25,318 nt of DNA from Actinospica sp035712985 (GTDB lineage Bacteria; Actinomycetota; Actinomycetes; Streptomycetales; Catenulisporaceae), in contig DASTAE010000316.1 of NCBI GenBank assembly GCA_035712985.1, positions 1 through 25,318 of the forward strand. The letters run 5' to 3'. The notes under the pieces are model-generated. The model was not told where the DNA came from and did no database searches. It saw only the letters and a list, made by a program, of their open reading frames with translations. The number at the start of each line of letters is the position of its first letter. Position 1 is the first letter of the stretch. Shown one piece after another: positions 6,830 through 14,845 of the stretch. The translations under genes were made by a program, and so were the position numbers.

Positions 6830-7831
6830 TCAACTGGTCAGCACGTGCAGCACCTTGTCGTAGTGGTGGGTCCACCAGACGATCAGTGCCGACTGGTCGG
6901 CGAACTGGACGCTGGGCCGCCGGTCGAGCAGCTCGTAGCGCCAGGTGAGCATCCAGAAGTCGGTCAGCCGCTCCCACCACAGCCGGTGCAGCGCGGCGGG
7001 CAGCTCGACGGCCAGCCAGGGCCGCTCGTCCAGGTATCCGTGCACATATTCGCGCACCAGTTCCAGGTCCAGGCGGCCGAACTCGACGAATATGATCAGC
7101 GCCGAGCGGATCACCTCCTCGAGGCAGGGGGCGATCTCCAGCCGGTCCCAGTCGACCACGGTGCACCTCCCGTCCGGCCCGAACATGATGTTCAGGTCGT
7201 GGAAGTCGCCGTGCACGGGGCCGACGGTGAGCGTCACCTCGGGTCCGGGACGCCGCTCGGCGAGGTCGCGCAGCAGACCCAGCCGTTCGTGCAGTCGGAA
7301 CTCGGCGAGTTCGTCGACCCCCTCGAGTTCCGCTTCCGGAAGCTCGCGGATGAGCTTCAGCAGGCGGTGCGCGGTTCCGGTCGCCTTCTCGACGGAATCG
7401 CAGGGTAGGAACAGGGGCTGTTGGACCGCTCCGTAGAGCCGGTCCAGCGCGGTGTGCAGGCGACCCAAAAGTCTGCCAAGTTCCCGGCAGTCCTTCGGGT
7501 CGAACTGCGAGCCGCGCTTGTGGTGGTGGTCCTCCAGCCAGGGGTAGACGGCGTAGAGGTGGTCCTCCTGCTGATGCAGGGTCAGATCCTCGTGGTCGGC
7601 CAGCGGGGCCGAGACCGGAAGTCCGGCCGCGCTGAGCTCGCGGGTGACCACGTGTTGAGTCCGGATCAGCTCCGGAGTCTGGTTGAGGTAGTCCTTCAGG
7701 AAGAACTTCCCGGTAGGGGTTTCGATGACATAGGCCCGGTTGAGCAGGCCTTCCGTGAGAGGCCGCATAGCGTTTACTTCAGTGATCGAATACCGCTGAA
7801 GCAGCGCGGCCATGCCAGAGGGGCGCGCCAT
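6830..7831 (-). CDS. aminoglycoside phosphotransferase (APH)-fold small-molecule kinase
   Basis: The 333-residue protein has the APH/choline-kinase fold. The ATP-binding Lys46 is in GKFFLKDYL, the linker is around YAVYPWLED, the catalytic loop is VHGDFHDLNIMF (206-217, Asp209 and Asn214) and the metal-binding Asp is in VVDWD (225-229). The layout resembles the CotS/HomoSK-like group (substrates such as homoserine, choline or sugars) rather than a resistance enzyme, and the substrate cannot be read from sequence. The ATG at 7831 has no ribosome binding site. TACTCT seven bases upstream could make the mRNA leaderless. A second in-frame ATG is at 7813. It lies 146 bp downstream of serS on the same strand. 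Confidence 0.88.
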   Translation of the reverse strand: MARPSGMAALLQRYSITEVNAMRPLTEGLLNRAYVIETPTGKFFLKDYLNQTPELIRTQHVVTRELSAAGLPVSAPLADHEDLTLHQQEDHLYAVYPWLEDHHHKRGSQFDPKDCRELGRLLGRLHTALDRLYGAVQQPLFLPCDSVEKATGTAHRLLKLIRELPEAELEGVDELAEFRLHERLGLLRDLAERRPGPEVTLTVGPVHGDFHDLNIMFGPDGRCTVVDWDRLEIAPCLEEVIRSALIIFVEFGRLDLELVREYVHGYLDERPWLAVELPAALHRLWWERLTDFWMLTWRYELLDRRPSVQFADQSALIVWWTHHYDKVLHVLTS

Positions 7832-7838
7832 GGGGCTG

Positions 7839-7857
7839 AGAGTACGCGCCCGCGTAC
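7839..7857 (-). promoter_or_regulatory. putative -10 element overlapping an operator-like palindrome
   Basis: On the minus strand TACTCT (7839-7844) ends seven bases before the kinase ATG. A perfect inverted repeat, GTACGCG-cc-CGCGTAC (7842-7857), overlaps it. A repressor bound there would block the promoter. No candidate regulator is adjacent. Confidence 0.4.
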
Positions 7858-7977
7858 GCTACCGACCCCGCTCGCGCGCCCCTGGACCGGACCTTGCCAG
7901 GACTTCGGGCGGACTTGGCCTTGACCTCGGACTCGTGCTGGTCAGAGCCGCCTTGATCGATCTTCAGGCCCCGGGCC

Positions 7978-9249
7978 TCAGCCGATCGGCTCCAGCACGT
8001 CCTTGCCGAGGAACGGCCGCAGCGCCTCGGGCACCCGGACCGAGCCGTCGGCCTGCTGGTGGTTCTCCAGGATGGCCACGATGTTCCGGGTCATCGCGCA
8101 CAGCGTGCCGTTCAGCGTGGCCAGCGGGCGCACGCCGTCCGCGTCGCGCAGCCGGACCGACAGGCGCCGCGCCTGGAACTCGGTGCAGTTCGAGGTCGAG
8201 GTCAGCTCGCGGTACTTGCCCTGGGTCGGGATCCAGGCCTCGCAGTCGAACTTGCGCGCGGCCGAGGAGCCGAGGTCGCCGGAGGCCACGTCGATCACCC
8301 GGAACGGCAGCTCGAGCGCGGTCAGGAACTCCTTCTCCCAGCCGAGCAGGCGCTGGTGTTCCGCCGCCGCCTCCTCGGGGGCGCAGAAGGAGAACATCTC
8401 GACCTTCTCGAACTGGTGCACCCGGATGATGCCGCGGGTGTCCTTGCCATAGGAGCCCGCCTCGCGCCGGTAGCAGGAGGAGTAGCCGGCGTAGCGCAGC
8501 GGCAGCTTGTCCGCGGGCAGGATCTCGTCCATGTGGTACGCGGCGAGCGGCACCTCGGAGGTGCCGACCAGGTAGAGGTCGTCGTCCGCGAGGTGGTAGA
8601 CGTTCTCCGCGGCCTGGGCCAGGAATCCGGTGCCCTGCATGGCCTCCGGCTTCACCAGCGAGGGCGTGATCATCGGCGTGAAGCCGTGGCGCACGGCCTG
8701 GGCCATCGCCATGTTCGCCAGCGCGAGCTCCAGCAGCGCGCCGACGCCGGTGAGGTAGTACTGCCGGGCGCCGCCGACCTTCGCCCCGCGCTCCAGGTCG
8801 ATCGCGCCGAGGATCTTGCCGAGCTCCACGTGGTCGCGCGGCTCGAAGCCCTCGGCCGCGAAGTCGCGCGGGGTGCCGTGCGTCTCGAGCAGCGCGAAGT
8901 CCTCTTCGCCGCCCTCGGGCACGCCGGGCTCGAGCAGGTTGGACAGCTGCAGCAGCAGTCCGCGCGCCGCGTCGGCGGCCTCGCCCTGCGCGGCGTCGGC
9001 CGCCTTGACCTCGTCGGCCAGCTCCTTGGTCCGCGCGAGCAGCTGCTGCTTCTCCTCGCCGCTCGCCTTGGCGACCAGCTTGCCGAGACCCTTCTGCTCG
9101 GAGCGCAGCTCGTCGAAGCGGGTCGCGGACGATCGACGCAGCTCGTCCGCGGCCAGCACCTGGTCCACCAGGCCGGGGTCTTCGCCGCGGGCGCGCTGCG
9201 AGGCGCGGGCACGGTCCGGGTCTTCGCGCAGTACACGGAGGTCGATCAC
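7978..9249 (-). CDS. serS: seryl-tRNA synthetase
   Basis: The 423-residue class II synthetase charges tRNA-Ser. The N-terminal antiparallel coiled-coil arm, which reads the long variable arm of tRNA-Ser, spans about 27-100. The catalytic domain shows T-S-E (230-232), motif 2 CYRREAGS (259-266) with the following GIIRVHQFEKVE, the serine-site segment TSTSNCTEFQARR (350-362), and motif 3 NGTLCAMTRNIVAILE (380-395). The length is normal. The start is a GTG at 9247-9249 with TAAGTT seven bases upstream and no Shine-Dalgarno. It is divergent from the rhodanese gene across 59 bp. Confidence 0.97.
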   Translation of the reverse strand: MIDLRVLREDPDRARASQRARGEDPGLVDQVLAADELRRSSATRFDELRSEQKGLGKLVAKASGEEKQQLLARTKELADEVKAADAAQGEAADAARGLLLQLSNLLEPGVPEGGEEDFALLETHGTPRDFAAEGFEPRDHVELGKILGAIDLERGAKVGGARQYYLTGVGALLELALANMAMAQAVRHGFTPMITPSLVKPEAMQGTGFLAQAAENVYHLADDDLYLVGTSEVPLAAYHMDEILPADKLPLRYAGYSSCYRREAGSYGKDTRGIIRVHQFEKVEMFSFCAPEEAAAEHQRLLGWEKEFLTALELPFRVIDVASGDLGSSAARKFDCEAWIPTQGKYRELTSTSNCTEFQARRLSVRLRDADGVRPLATLNGTLCAMTRNIVAILENHQQADGSVRVPEALRPFLGKDVLEPIG

Positions 9250-9256
9250 AGGGCAA

Positions 9257-9262
9257 AACTTA
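9257..9262 (-). promoter_or_regulatory. putative leaderless -10 element of serS
   Basis: On the minus strand this reads TAAGTT, separated by seven bases (ttgccct) from the serS GTG. No ribosome binding site lies between them. The 59-bp spacer is too short for a T-box leader. Confidence 0.45.
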
Positions 9263-9308
9263 CCCGGTAGGGTGGGTAGATCGGTAATGCATTCGAAGGA
9301 GCGCCCGA

Positions 9309-9644
9309 ATGTTCAATCGCGGTCCGGCCGTTCCGACGGTCGAGGTGGAGCAGCTGCCCGCCGACGGATACCTGCTCGACGTGCGCGAGCTCGACGAGTG
9401 GGACAGCGGGCACGCGCCGGACGCCGTGCACCTGCCGATGAGCGAGCTCATCGCCCGGATCGACGAGGTGCCGGCCGACCGCGAGGTGTACGTGATCTGC
9501 AAGGTGGGCGGTCGTTCCGCGCAGGTCGTCGGCTATCTGAACGGGCAGGGCCGGGAAACGGTGAACGTGGCCGGCGGCATGCTCGCCTGGGCCGCCGCCG
9601 GCAAGCCGCTCGTCGCGAACGGCGGCGAGGCCTTCATCGCCTGA
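9309..9644 (+). CDS. single-domain rhodanese
   Basis: The 111-residue protein is one rhodanese domain. It has the CH2A-like start YLLDVRELDEWDSGHAPDAVHLP (21-43) and the active-site loop C-K-V-G-G-R-S (64-70), with Cys64 as the persulfide carrier. The final GGMLAWAAAGKPL is also typical. These proteins transfer sulfane sulfur from thiosulfate or similar donors in the cytoplasm; the physiological acceptor is unknown. GAAGGAG eight bases before the ATG fixes the start, unlike the site-less neighbour serS. It is convergent with the glycosyltransferase gene 16 bp away. Confidence 0.93.
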   Translation: MFNRGPAVPTVEVEQLPADGYLLDVRELDEWDSGHAPDAVHLPMSELIARIDEVPADREVYVICKVGGRSAQVVGYLNGQGRETVNVAGGMLAWAAAGKPLVANGGEAFIA

Positions 9645-9660
9645 CGCGCCGGGGCCCGCG

Positions 9661-10410
9661 CTAGGGCTTGCGCCAGGTCTCGGGCCGCAGGTTCGCCGGA
9701 ACGCTGCGGATCGCGAGCGCCAGCGCCACGTCCCGGTACTGCTTGCCGCGGTGCACCTGCGCCGCGAAGTCGGTGCCGGTGACCCGGTGCTGGAAGTCCG
9801 CCTCGACCTCGCGCACCCGGCCGCCCAGGCGCACCACGTCGATGGTCAGTCCGGTCTCCACGCCGAAGCCGCGGGCCAGGGGCAGCGCCGCCTCGAAGGT
9901 CTCGCGGCTCAGGCACCGCTGCCCGGAAAGCGGTTGGGTGGCCTCGAATCCGACGGCGCGACGGATCCCGTCCTTCGCGAGCTTCACCACGAATCCGTGG
10001 CCGCCCCCGGTAGTGCGTTGCGGCGGCAGGATCGCGATCGTCATGCCCGCCTCGCCTTCGCGCACGGGTTCGACGAGCGGCGCCGCGTTGGCCGCCGTGC
10101 CCTCGAGATCGGCGTCGAGGAACAGCAGCATTCTGGGACGCTCGGCCCCCTCCCGGGACTCGATCGCCGCGACCGCGGCGGCGCCGGTCTCCATCGCCGC
10201 GCCCTTGCCCCGGTTGCGCGGGTGCCTGACCACGATCGCCCCGCGCTCCTTGGCGATCCGCGCCGTGGCGCCCTGGTCGTCGGAGCCGTCGTCGACCACG
10301 ATGACGAGGTCGACCCCGGGCAGCGAACGGGCGCCGTCCACCGTCGCGCCGATCCGCTCGGACTCCCGGTAGGCGGAGATCACTACGGCGGTGTCTGCTG
10401 TGTAAGTCAT
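9661..10410 (-). CDS. family 2 glycosyltransferase, soluble
   Basis: The 249-residue GT-A fold protein begins with AVVISAYRESERIGATV. It carries VDDGSDD (39-45), PRNRGKGAAM (64-73) and the DAD metal motif (99-101) in LLFLDADLEG. A Q-P-L-S-G-Q-R segment and a later GVETGLTIDVVRLG strand resemble the dolichol-phosphate-mannose-synthase-like and glucosyl-3-phosphoglycerate-synthase-like branch of GT2. There is no membrane segment, so it acts in the cytoplasm or at the membrane face. Donor and acceptor cannot be named. No ribosome binding site is seen before the ATG. It is divergent from the secreted-protein gene. Confidence 0.88.
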   Translation of the reverse strand: MTYTADTAVVISAYRESERIGATVDGARSLPGVDLVIVVDDGSDDQGATARIAKERGAIVVRHPRNRGKGAAMETGAAAVAAIESREGAERPRMLLFLDADLEGTAANAAPLVEPVREGEAGMTIAILPPQRTTGGGHGFVVKLAKDGIRRAVGFEATQPLSGQRCLSRETFEAALPLARGFGVETGLTIDVVRLGGRVREVEADFQHRVTGTDFAAQVHRGKQYRDVALALAIRSVPANLRPETWRKP

Positions 10411-10591
10411 GGTGCGGCAAGTCTAAGGTCATAGTCTTGTCGCGATTCGGTGAACTACAGGCCCAAACGAATGAACCGGGTATCGCTTCACCGTTCCATA
10501 GGACTAGCATCGTCCCGACGCTCGAGTAGTGATCCGCCCCATCCACAGGGTGTTGATCCTCTTGGGGTCCTCCGCCTTAACATTCGCCGCC

Positions 10592-10598
10592 GGGAGGG
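10592..10598 (+). promoter_or_regulatory. ribosome binding site for the secreted protein
   Basis: GGGAGGG lies eight bases before the ATG at 10607. Choosing this start gives a conventional signal peptide, while the longer frame from 10529 would begin with a second, unrelated hydrophobic segment. Confidence 0.6.
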
Positions 10599-10606
10599 CC
10601 ACCCTG

Positions 10607-11281
10607 ATGCAGGGCACGAACGACAACCGCACCTCGACCAGTTCCCTGCGCCCCAGCCACGTGCGGACCGTCGCGCTCGCCGCGACGATCGTGGGCGTCG
10701 TCGTCCTGCCGATCGCGGCCGCGCAGGCCACCCCCTCGCACGGCGGCGTCGCCAAGACGAACGTCACCGGCACCCCGGCCAGCGGCTCGCCGCAGACCGC
10801 CACCGCGCTGCTCCCGCAGTACTGCGGCAGCACGGAGACCGGCTTCGGCAGCCAGGTCACCGCGCAGGTCTGCGTGGACGACAGCTCCGGCACCGTCTCG
10901 GGCACGGTCTTCGTCGGCAACGCGAGCGCCAAGCCGCTGACCGTCGCGATCAACCTGACCCGCGCCGACGGTTCGCTGGCCAACATGACCTGCACCGTGG
11001 TCGCGCACGACGCCAACGGCTCCTGCACCACCGGCGCGCTGAGCGCCGCGGCGGGCAAGGGCGCCTTCGATGCGATCGCCGAGGTCGTCCCGGTCAACGC
11101 GCCGGTCGCCGACGGCGTGCTGCGCGCCGACTCCGGATCGGTCACCCCCTCGGACGCCGCCGCGGCCACCGGCGACTCGGCCTCGCCGAGCCCCTCGGCC
11201 AGCGCTTCGGCCACCGACGGCGGCGGCGTGAGCGCCGGCCTCTCGGCCGGGGTCGGCTCCAGCGGTACGCCGTCCAGCTGA
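10607..11281 (+). CDS. secreted Ser/Ala-rich protein of unknown function
   Basis: From 10607 the product is 224 residues. The n-region (MQGTNDNRTSTSSLRPSHVR) is long and polar, followed by a hydrophobic core TVALAATIVGVVVLPIAAAQA and a likely signal peptidase I site A-Q-A/T. The middle domain is beta-rich and small, with four Cys (in QYCGS, AQVCVDD, NMTCTVV, GSCTTG) that could form two disulfides. The C-terminal third is a low-complexity tail of Ser, Ala, Pro and Gly. There is no sortase motif. I do not recognise the family. It is probably exported to the wall or medium. Confidence 0.7.
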   Translation: MQGTNDNRTSTSSLRPSHVRTVALAATIVGVVVLPIAAAQATPSHGGVAKTNVTGTPASGSPQTATALLPQYCGSTETGFGSQVTAQVCVDDSSGTVSGTVFVGNASAKPLTVAINLTRADGSLANMTCTVVAHDANGSCTTGALSAAAGKGAFDAIAEVVPVNAPVADGVLRADSGSVTPSDAAAATGDSASPSPSASASATDGGGVSAGLSAGVGSSGTPSS

Positions 11282-11309
11282 GCCGTACCGATCCTTCACC
11301 CGAAGGTAG

Positions 11310-11338
11310 TTACCAAGCAGTAGCTTCGCGCGTACGCT
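11310..11338 (+). promoter_or_regulatory. sigma70-type promoter for a leaderless tetR message
   Basis: TTACCA (11310-11315), a 17-base spacer and TACGCT (11333-11338) are followed by six bases and the GTG start at 11345. The predicted transcription start is the first base of that GTG. This is the best-formed of the leaderless candidates in the window. Confidence 0.55.
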
Positions 11339-11344
11339 GGTCCG

Positions 11345-11977
11345 GTGAGCACTGTAGGCGACCGGCAGATCCTGAACGCGGCACGCGCCTGCGTGCTCGC
11401 GGCGGGCGTGCACGAGACCACCTTCAACGACATCGCGCGCCGCGCCGGTGTGAGCCGCATGACGCTCTACCGGCGCTACAGCGACGTCGGCTCGCTGATC
11501 AGCGAGCTCCTCGGCCGTGAATTCGCCCGGATCCTGCGCGAGCACACCCAGGTGCCGCCGGGCAACCCGGCGGATTCCCGCGCGGCCCGGCAGCGGCTGG
11601 TCGAGACGGTGCTCAACATCGTCGAGGCGTTCCAGGAGGACCCGCTGATGACGCAGGTCCTCGACGCCGAGCCGGAGATCCTGACGCCCTACCTCTTCAA
11701 CAAGTTCGGCTCGACCCAGCAGATCGCCATCGACCTGCTCGCGCACCGGCTGAACGCGGGCCACCAGGACGGCTCGATCCGGCGCGGCTCCGTCGCGGTG
11801 CAGGCGCACGCGATCGTGCTGACCGTGCAGTCCTTCATCGTCTCCGCCTCCGCGAGCGGCCCGGTTCCCCGGGACCGGCTGCGCTCCGAGCTCGGCCTGA
11901 TCCTCGACGGATACCTGCGACCCGCCGAGGACGGCGACGAGTCCGCGGCTAGCGAAGCGTCAACTGGCGGTTGGTGA
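11345..11977 (+). CDS. TetR-family transcriptional regulator
   Basis: The 210-residue protein has an N-terminal TetR DNA-binding domain: ILNAARACVLAAGVHETTF, then the helix-turn-helix DIARRAGVSRMTLYRRYSD (29-47). The rest is a helical ligand-binding and dimer domain with no recognisable effector specificity, ending in an acidic, Ser-rich tail. The GTG start has no ribosome binding site, but a promoter is placed for leaderless transcription. Its 3' end overlaps the 3' end of the convergent DUF5926 gene by 29 bases. The target genes are not evident; the secreted-protein gene 63 bp upstream on the same strand is a candidate. Confidence 0.92.
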   Translation: MSTVGDRQILNAARACVLAAGVHETTFNDIARRAGVSRMTLYRRYSDVGSLISELLGREFARILREHTQVPPGNPADSRAARQRLVETVLNIVEAFQEDPLMTQVLDAEPEILTPYLFNKFGSTQQIAIDLLAHRLNAGHQDGSIRRGSVAVQAHAIVLTVQSFIVSASASGPVPRDRLRSELGLILDGYLRPAEDGDESAASEASTGGW

Positions 11978-12905
11978 GTCCGGAGCGGGAGCGCCGCTCG
12001 GCGGAGGAGAGCGGCGCGTCGGCGGCCAGCGCGTTGCCGAGCCGCTCGGCCAGCGAGGCGGCCGGCTGCTCCCAGCGCTCGCCGGGAGTGTCCACCGCCA
12101 GGTCCCAGACGACGATCAGCCGTCCGCAGGCGCGCAGTGAGCCCGCGTACTTGCTGCCCTCGCCGAGCCGCAGCGCGTCGGCCGCGTGCAGCCGGGCCAG
12201 CGCGTCGATCAGCGGATCCTCGTCCTGCGGCATGACCCAGCGCAGGTGGCAGCGGTCCGTGGAACGACGCACCCAGTAGGCCGACTCGACCGAGTTCAGC
12301 CTGAGGGTGGGCTCGATCGCGGCGTTGGCCCGCTCCAGCGAGATCGCCTGGTCCGCCGAGCCCTGGCCCTCGGACTCGAACCAGTACTCGAAGGTGTCGT
12401 GCAGGGTCAGCTCCAGCGCGGCCTTCGGGTCGATCAGCTCGGCCAGCGGCGTCGAGTCGGCGGGCGGCTCGTCGTAGGAGAGGGTCTCGCCCGGCTCGGC
12501 CCGCAGCGCACGCTCGAGCGAGTGCGCGAGGTCGCGGCTCGGGTCGCCGGAGCTGTTGAGGGTCTGCGCCGCGACGACCACGTCGCCGTTCCCGCGGCGC
12601 AGCGCGGGGGCGGCCAGCGGGAGCACCGTGGCCAGCGTGGCGGTGGCCTTCTCCTCGCCGAGCAGCGTCAGCGGCGCCGTGGCCGAGGGGACGAAGGTGT
12701 GCAGCGCGATCAGGTCGAGTTCCGCCGCGAAGTCGGCGAAGGGACGCGGGTTGAGCGGCACGACGTCCGCCTGCTCGCGGCCGTGGCAGGCCTTGTACCG
12801 GCGGCCCGAACCGCAGGGACACGGTTCACGGCCGCCGACGACGGGGATGGCCTCGCCGTCCGCGAGCTGCCGCGGACGCGTTACCGATCGCTGCTTCCTG
12901 CCCAT
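11949..12905 (-). CDS. DUF5926 protein with N-terminal SEC-C zinc motif
   Basis: The 318-residue protein begins MGRKQRSVTRPRQL. A SEC-C-type zinc motif follows at 28-42, with PCPCGSGRRYKACHG and ligands Cys29, Cys31, Cys40 and His41. The rest matches the actinobacterial DUF5926 layout as I recall it (FADFAAELDLIALHTFVPSA, SAYWVRRSTDRCHLRWVMPQ). SEC-C motifs are found in SecA tails and in proteins that bind ribosomes or other protein partners, but the function here is unknown. AGGTGGG lies three bases before the ATG. The stop is within the 3' end of the convergent tetR gene. Confidence 0.88.
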   Translation of the reverse strand: MGRKQRSVTRPRQLADGEAIPVVGGREPCPCGSGRRYKACHGREQADVVPLNPRPFADFAAELDLIALHTFVPSATAPLTLLGEEKATATLATVLPLAAPALRRGNGDVVVAAQTLNSSGDPSRDLAHSLERALRAEPGETLSYDEPPADSTPLAELIDPKAALELTLHDTFEYWFESEGQGSADQAISLERANAAIEPTLRLNSVESAYWVRRSTDRCHLRWVMPQDEDPLIDALARLHAADALRLGEGSKYAGSLRACGRLIVVWDLAVDTPGERWEQPAASLAERLGNALAADAPLSSAERRSRSGLTNRQLTLR

Positions 12906-12972
12906 GTGCCCACCTGGTCTCGAGTCGCCGTGCCGATTGACCGGACCAAGGATAGTGCGCTTCGCGGGCGGC

Positions 12973-13611
12973 TCAGGCGTGGTTGGGGTAGGTGGGCAGG
13001 AAGGGAATGACCTGGGCCGAGGGCCCGCGGGAGCTGCTGGCTCCGGATCCCGGCCGCTCGCCGCCCGATTGCTGCGACTGCGGGTGGGAGGGCAGCGCGG
13101 TGATGGTGGCGCCGCCGCCGGACCGTTCGGCCCGCCCGCTGTTCCTGGTCCGGCCGCGACGGCCGGCGTGCCGGGCGCGGACCACGAGCTCGGCCCACAC
13201 CGTGTACTCGTCGCCGCTCTCCTCGCGCTGGGAGCCCCAGCGGTCGGCCAGCCGGTCGACTATCTCGAGTCCGCGCCCGGCCTGCGCCGAGACGGACATC
13301 GCGTAGGGCTTCGTCACCGGGCGGGTGGTGCCGCCTCCGTCGGTGACCTCGATGCGCAGTACGCCTTCCCCCGAGAGGCTCCAGCAGACGCGGATCGTGT
13401 CGCTGTTCAGTGCGCGCGCATGGCGCAGTGAGTTGGTGACGAACTCGGACAGTATCAGGACGGCGTCGTCGACCACCGTGCCCAGCACGTCGCGCTCGCT
13501 CAGTTCCTGAGCGAGCCTCGCCCGCGCCTGGCGGACGCTGACGGACGAGTGCGGCAGGTTGGCCTCGTATGTGGTGGGCGCGACTCTGACCGCGGGCATG
13601 ATCACCCCCAT
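12973..13611 (-). CDS. second RsbW-type HATPase with disordered tail
   Basis: From the ATG at 13611 the product is 212 residues. The GHKL domain has the N-box SEFVTNSLRHA (55-65, Asn60), the G1 box EVTDGGGT (88-95) and the G2 box GRGLEIVDRLA (112-122). From about residue 146 a basic, then Gly/Ser/Pro-rich tail follows that looks unstructured. The open frame runs on to 13833, but the extra 74 residues are Arg-rich, unlike the family, and have no ribosome binding site, whereas GGAAGAGGGG precedes 13611. It probably acts as an anti-sigma factor or a switch kinase, as is common in Streptomyces relatives. No partner gene is adjacent. Confidence 0.86.
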   Translation of the reverse strand: MGVIMPAVRVAPTTYEANLPHSSVSVRQARARLAQELSERDVLGTVVDDAVLILSEFVTNSLRHARALNSDTIRVCWSLSGEGVLRIEVTDGGGTTRPVTKPYAMSVSAQAGRGLEIVDRLADRWGSQREESGDEYTVWAELVVRARHAGRRGRTRNSGRAERSGGGATITALPSHPQSQQSGGERPGSGASSSRGPSAQVIPFLPTYPNHA

Positions 13612-13920
13612 CGACCCCTCTTCCGTACTCGGATGCGGGCGGCCGGCCAAGGCCGCCCTTGCGTTCACAAGGAAATCGATGCCCCCGCTCCCGGAGCCGG
13701 AAACGGTCGTCCGGTCGGCGCTGGCGGGCTCGGTCCGGCGCGCGGTACGCCGTTCGCGCCCCTTTCGCCGGAAATCTTCGTCTGCTAGGGGGAATCGGCG
13801 CAGGTGATATGACGAATCATGAGAATCAGCCACCGGATGTCCGATCGTCGGCCGGGCGGACGCGAATCGCCGAATAACGGAATCTCGTTATCCGGTCGAT
13901 ACGTCGCCGTGACACCCGGC
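13612..13920. other. 309-bp intergenic region
   Basis: This separates two minus-strand genes. I see no convincing small gene. The half next to 13611 should hold the promoter of the ATPase gene, but no clear -35/-10 pair stands out. The half next to 13920 holds the inverted repeat listed separately. Confidence 0.5.
13870..13895. repeat. inverted repeat downstream of the phosphodiesterase gene
   Basis: CCGAATAACG (13870-13879) and CGTTATCCGG (13886-13895) are reverse complements with one mismatch and a six-base loop. They lie 25 bases past the stop of the glycerophosphodiesterase gene. The arms are unusually AT-rich for this genome, so this may be a terminator or a regulator binding site. Confidence 0.4.
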
Positions 13921-14739
13921 TCAGTCGGCGGAGGTCCCAGCCGCCTCAGAGAGCGCCGCGCGCATCGCCCGCGGCCGGTTGGTGATCACCGCGTCCACGC
14001 CGAGGGAGAGGCAGAGCTCGAAGTCGGCCGGTTCGTCCACGGTCCACACGTGCACCTCGCAGCCGGCCTGGTGCCAGCGGTCCACGGACTCGGGCCTGGT
14101 GCGCAGGATCTCGATGGAGGGGCCGGCGATCCGCACCCCGGCCGGCAGCGCCCCGCCGCGGGCCCGGTACACGAAGGGTTCCATCAGGAAGACGGTGCGC
14201 ACCCCCGGGGCCAGCCGGTTCGCCCGGCGCACCGCGGAGCTGGAGAAGCTCATGATCCGCACCGGAGACTCCTCGCCGGCCTTCCGCGGCGCCCAGCCGT
14301 ACTCGTCCAGCACGGAGACCAGGCTGCGCTCCACCTGCCCGGCGTACCGGCTGGGGTGCTTGACCTCGACCGCCAGCTCCACCCGGCGGTCCTGCGCCTT
14401 GACCAGGTCGAGCAGGCGGCGCAGGGTCAGCACCCGGTCCACGTCCCGGTCCGGCTCCTCGGCCGCGACGGCCCGCTCGTCCGTGGGCTTGTGCCAGGAG
14501 CCGAAGTCCAGCTCCTCCAGCCGCGCCAACTCCAGCGAGGACACCCTTCCCGAGCCGTTGGAGACCCGGTCCACCGAGCGGTCGTGCACGCACACCAGGT
14601 GCCCGTCGGCGGTCAGCCGCACATCGCATTCGAGGCCGTCCGCGTCGGCCTCCAGCGCCGCCACGTACGCGGCATAGGTGTGCTCCGGGGCCTCGGTCGA
14701 GGCGCCGCGATGGGCGATGATGCGGGGCAGATGATCCAC
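13921..14739 (-). CDS. glycerophosphodiester phosphodiesterase
   Basis: The 272-residue protein has the GDPD (UgpQ-like) TIM-barrel signature: IAHRGASTEAPEHT (8-21, His10 and Arg11), then LECDVRLTADGHLVCVHD (36-53, with Glu37, Asp39 and His52), and the Glu-Lys pair in LAVEVKHPS. It hydrolyses glycerophosphodiesters to glycerol-3-phosphate and an alcohol. No signal peptide is visible, so it is probably cytoplasmic and recycles phospholipid head groups. The start is a GTG at 14739 next to a G-run and is only moderately certain. It is divergent from the YbjQ-like gene. Confidence 0.93.
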   Translation of the reverse strand: MDHLPRIIAHRGASTEAPEHTYAAYVAALEADADGLECDVRLTADGHLVCVHDRSVDRVSNGSGRVSSLELARLEELDFGSWHKPTDERAVAAEEPDRDVDRVLTLRRLLDLVKAQDRRVELAVEVKHPSRYAGQVERSLVSVLDEYGWAPRKAGEESPVRIMSFSSSAVRRANRLAPGVRTVFLMEPFVYRARGGALPAGVRIAGPSIEILRTRPESVDRWHQAGCEVHVWTVDEPADFELCLSLGVDAVITNRPRAMRAALSEAAGTSAD

Positions 14740-14845
14740 ACCCCCATGTTCTCAAGTCATACCGCCGATTCACGTGCGCAGTGGCAAGCCCGGGTGGAAA
14801 ATGCTTGCGAACTTCAGTCGACGATTGCGAGAGCGGGAAACCCAC

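Noticed and set aside
8059..9270. 403-residue plus-strand frame
   Set aside because: It is antisense to serS, whose motifs are all present on the other strand; a high-GC shadow frame.
9250..9308. T-box or riboswitch upstream of serS
   Set aside because: The spacer is only 59 bases, shared with a divergent gene, and serS appears leaderless.
13612..13833. N-terminal extension of the second RsbW-like ATPase
   Set aside because: The extra 74 residues are Arg- and Ser-rich, lack a ribosome binding site at 13833, and are unlike the family; the start at 13611 has a purine-rich site.
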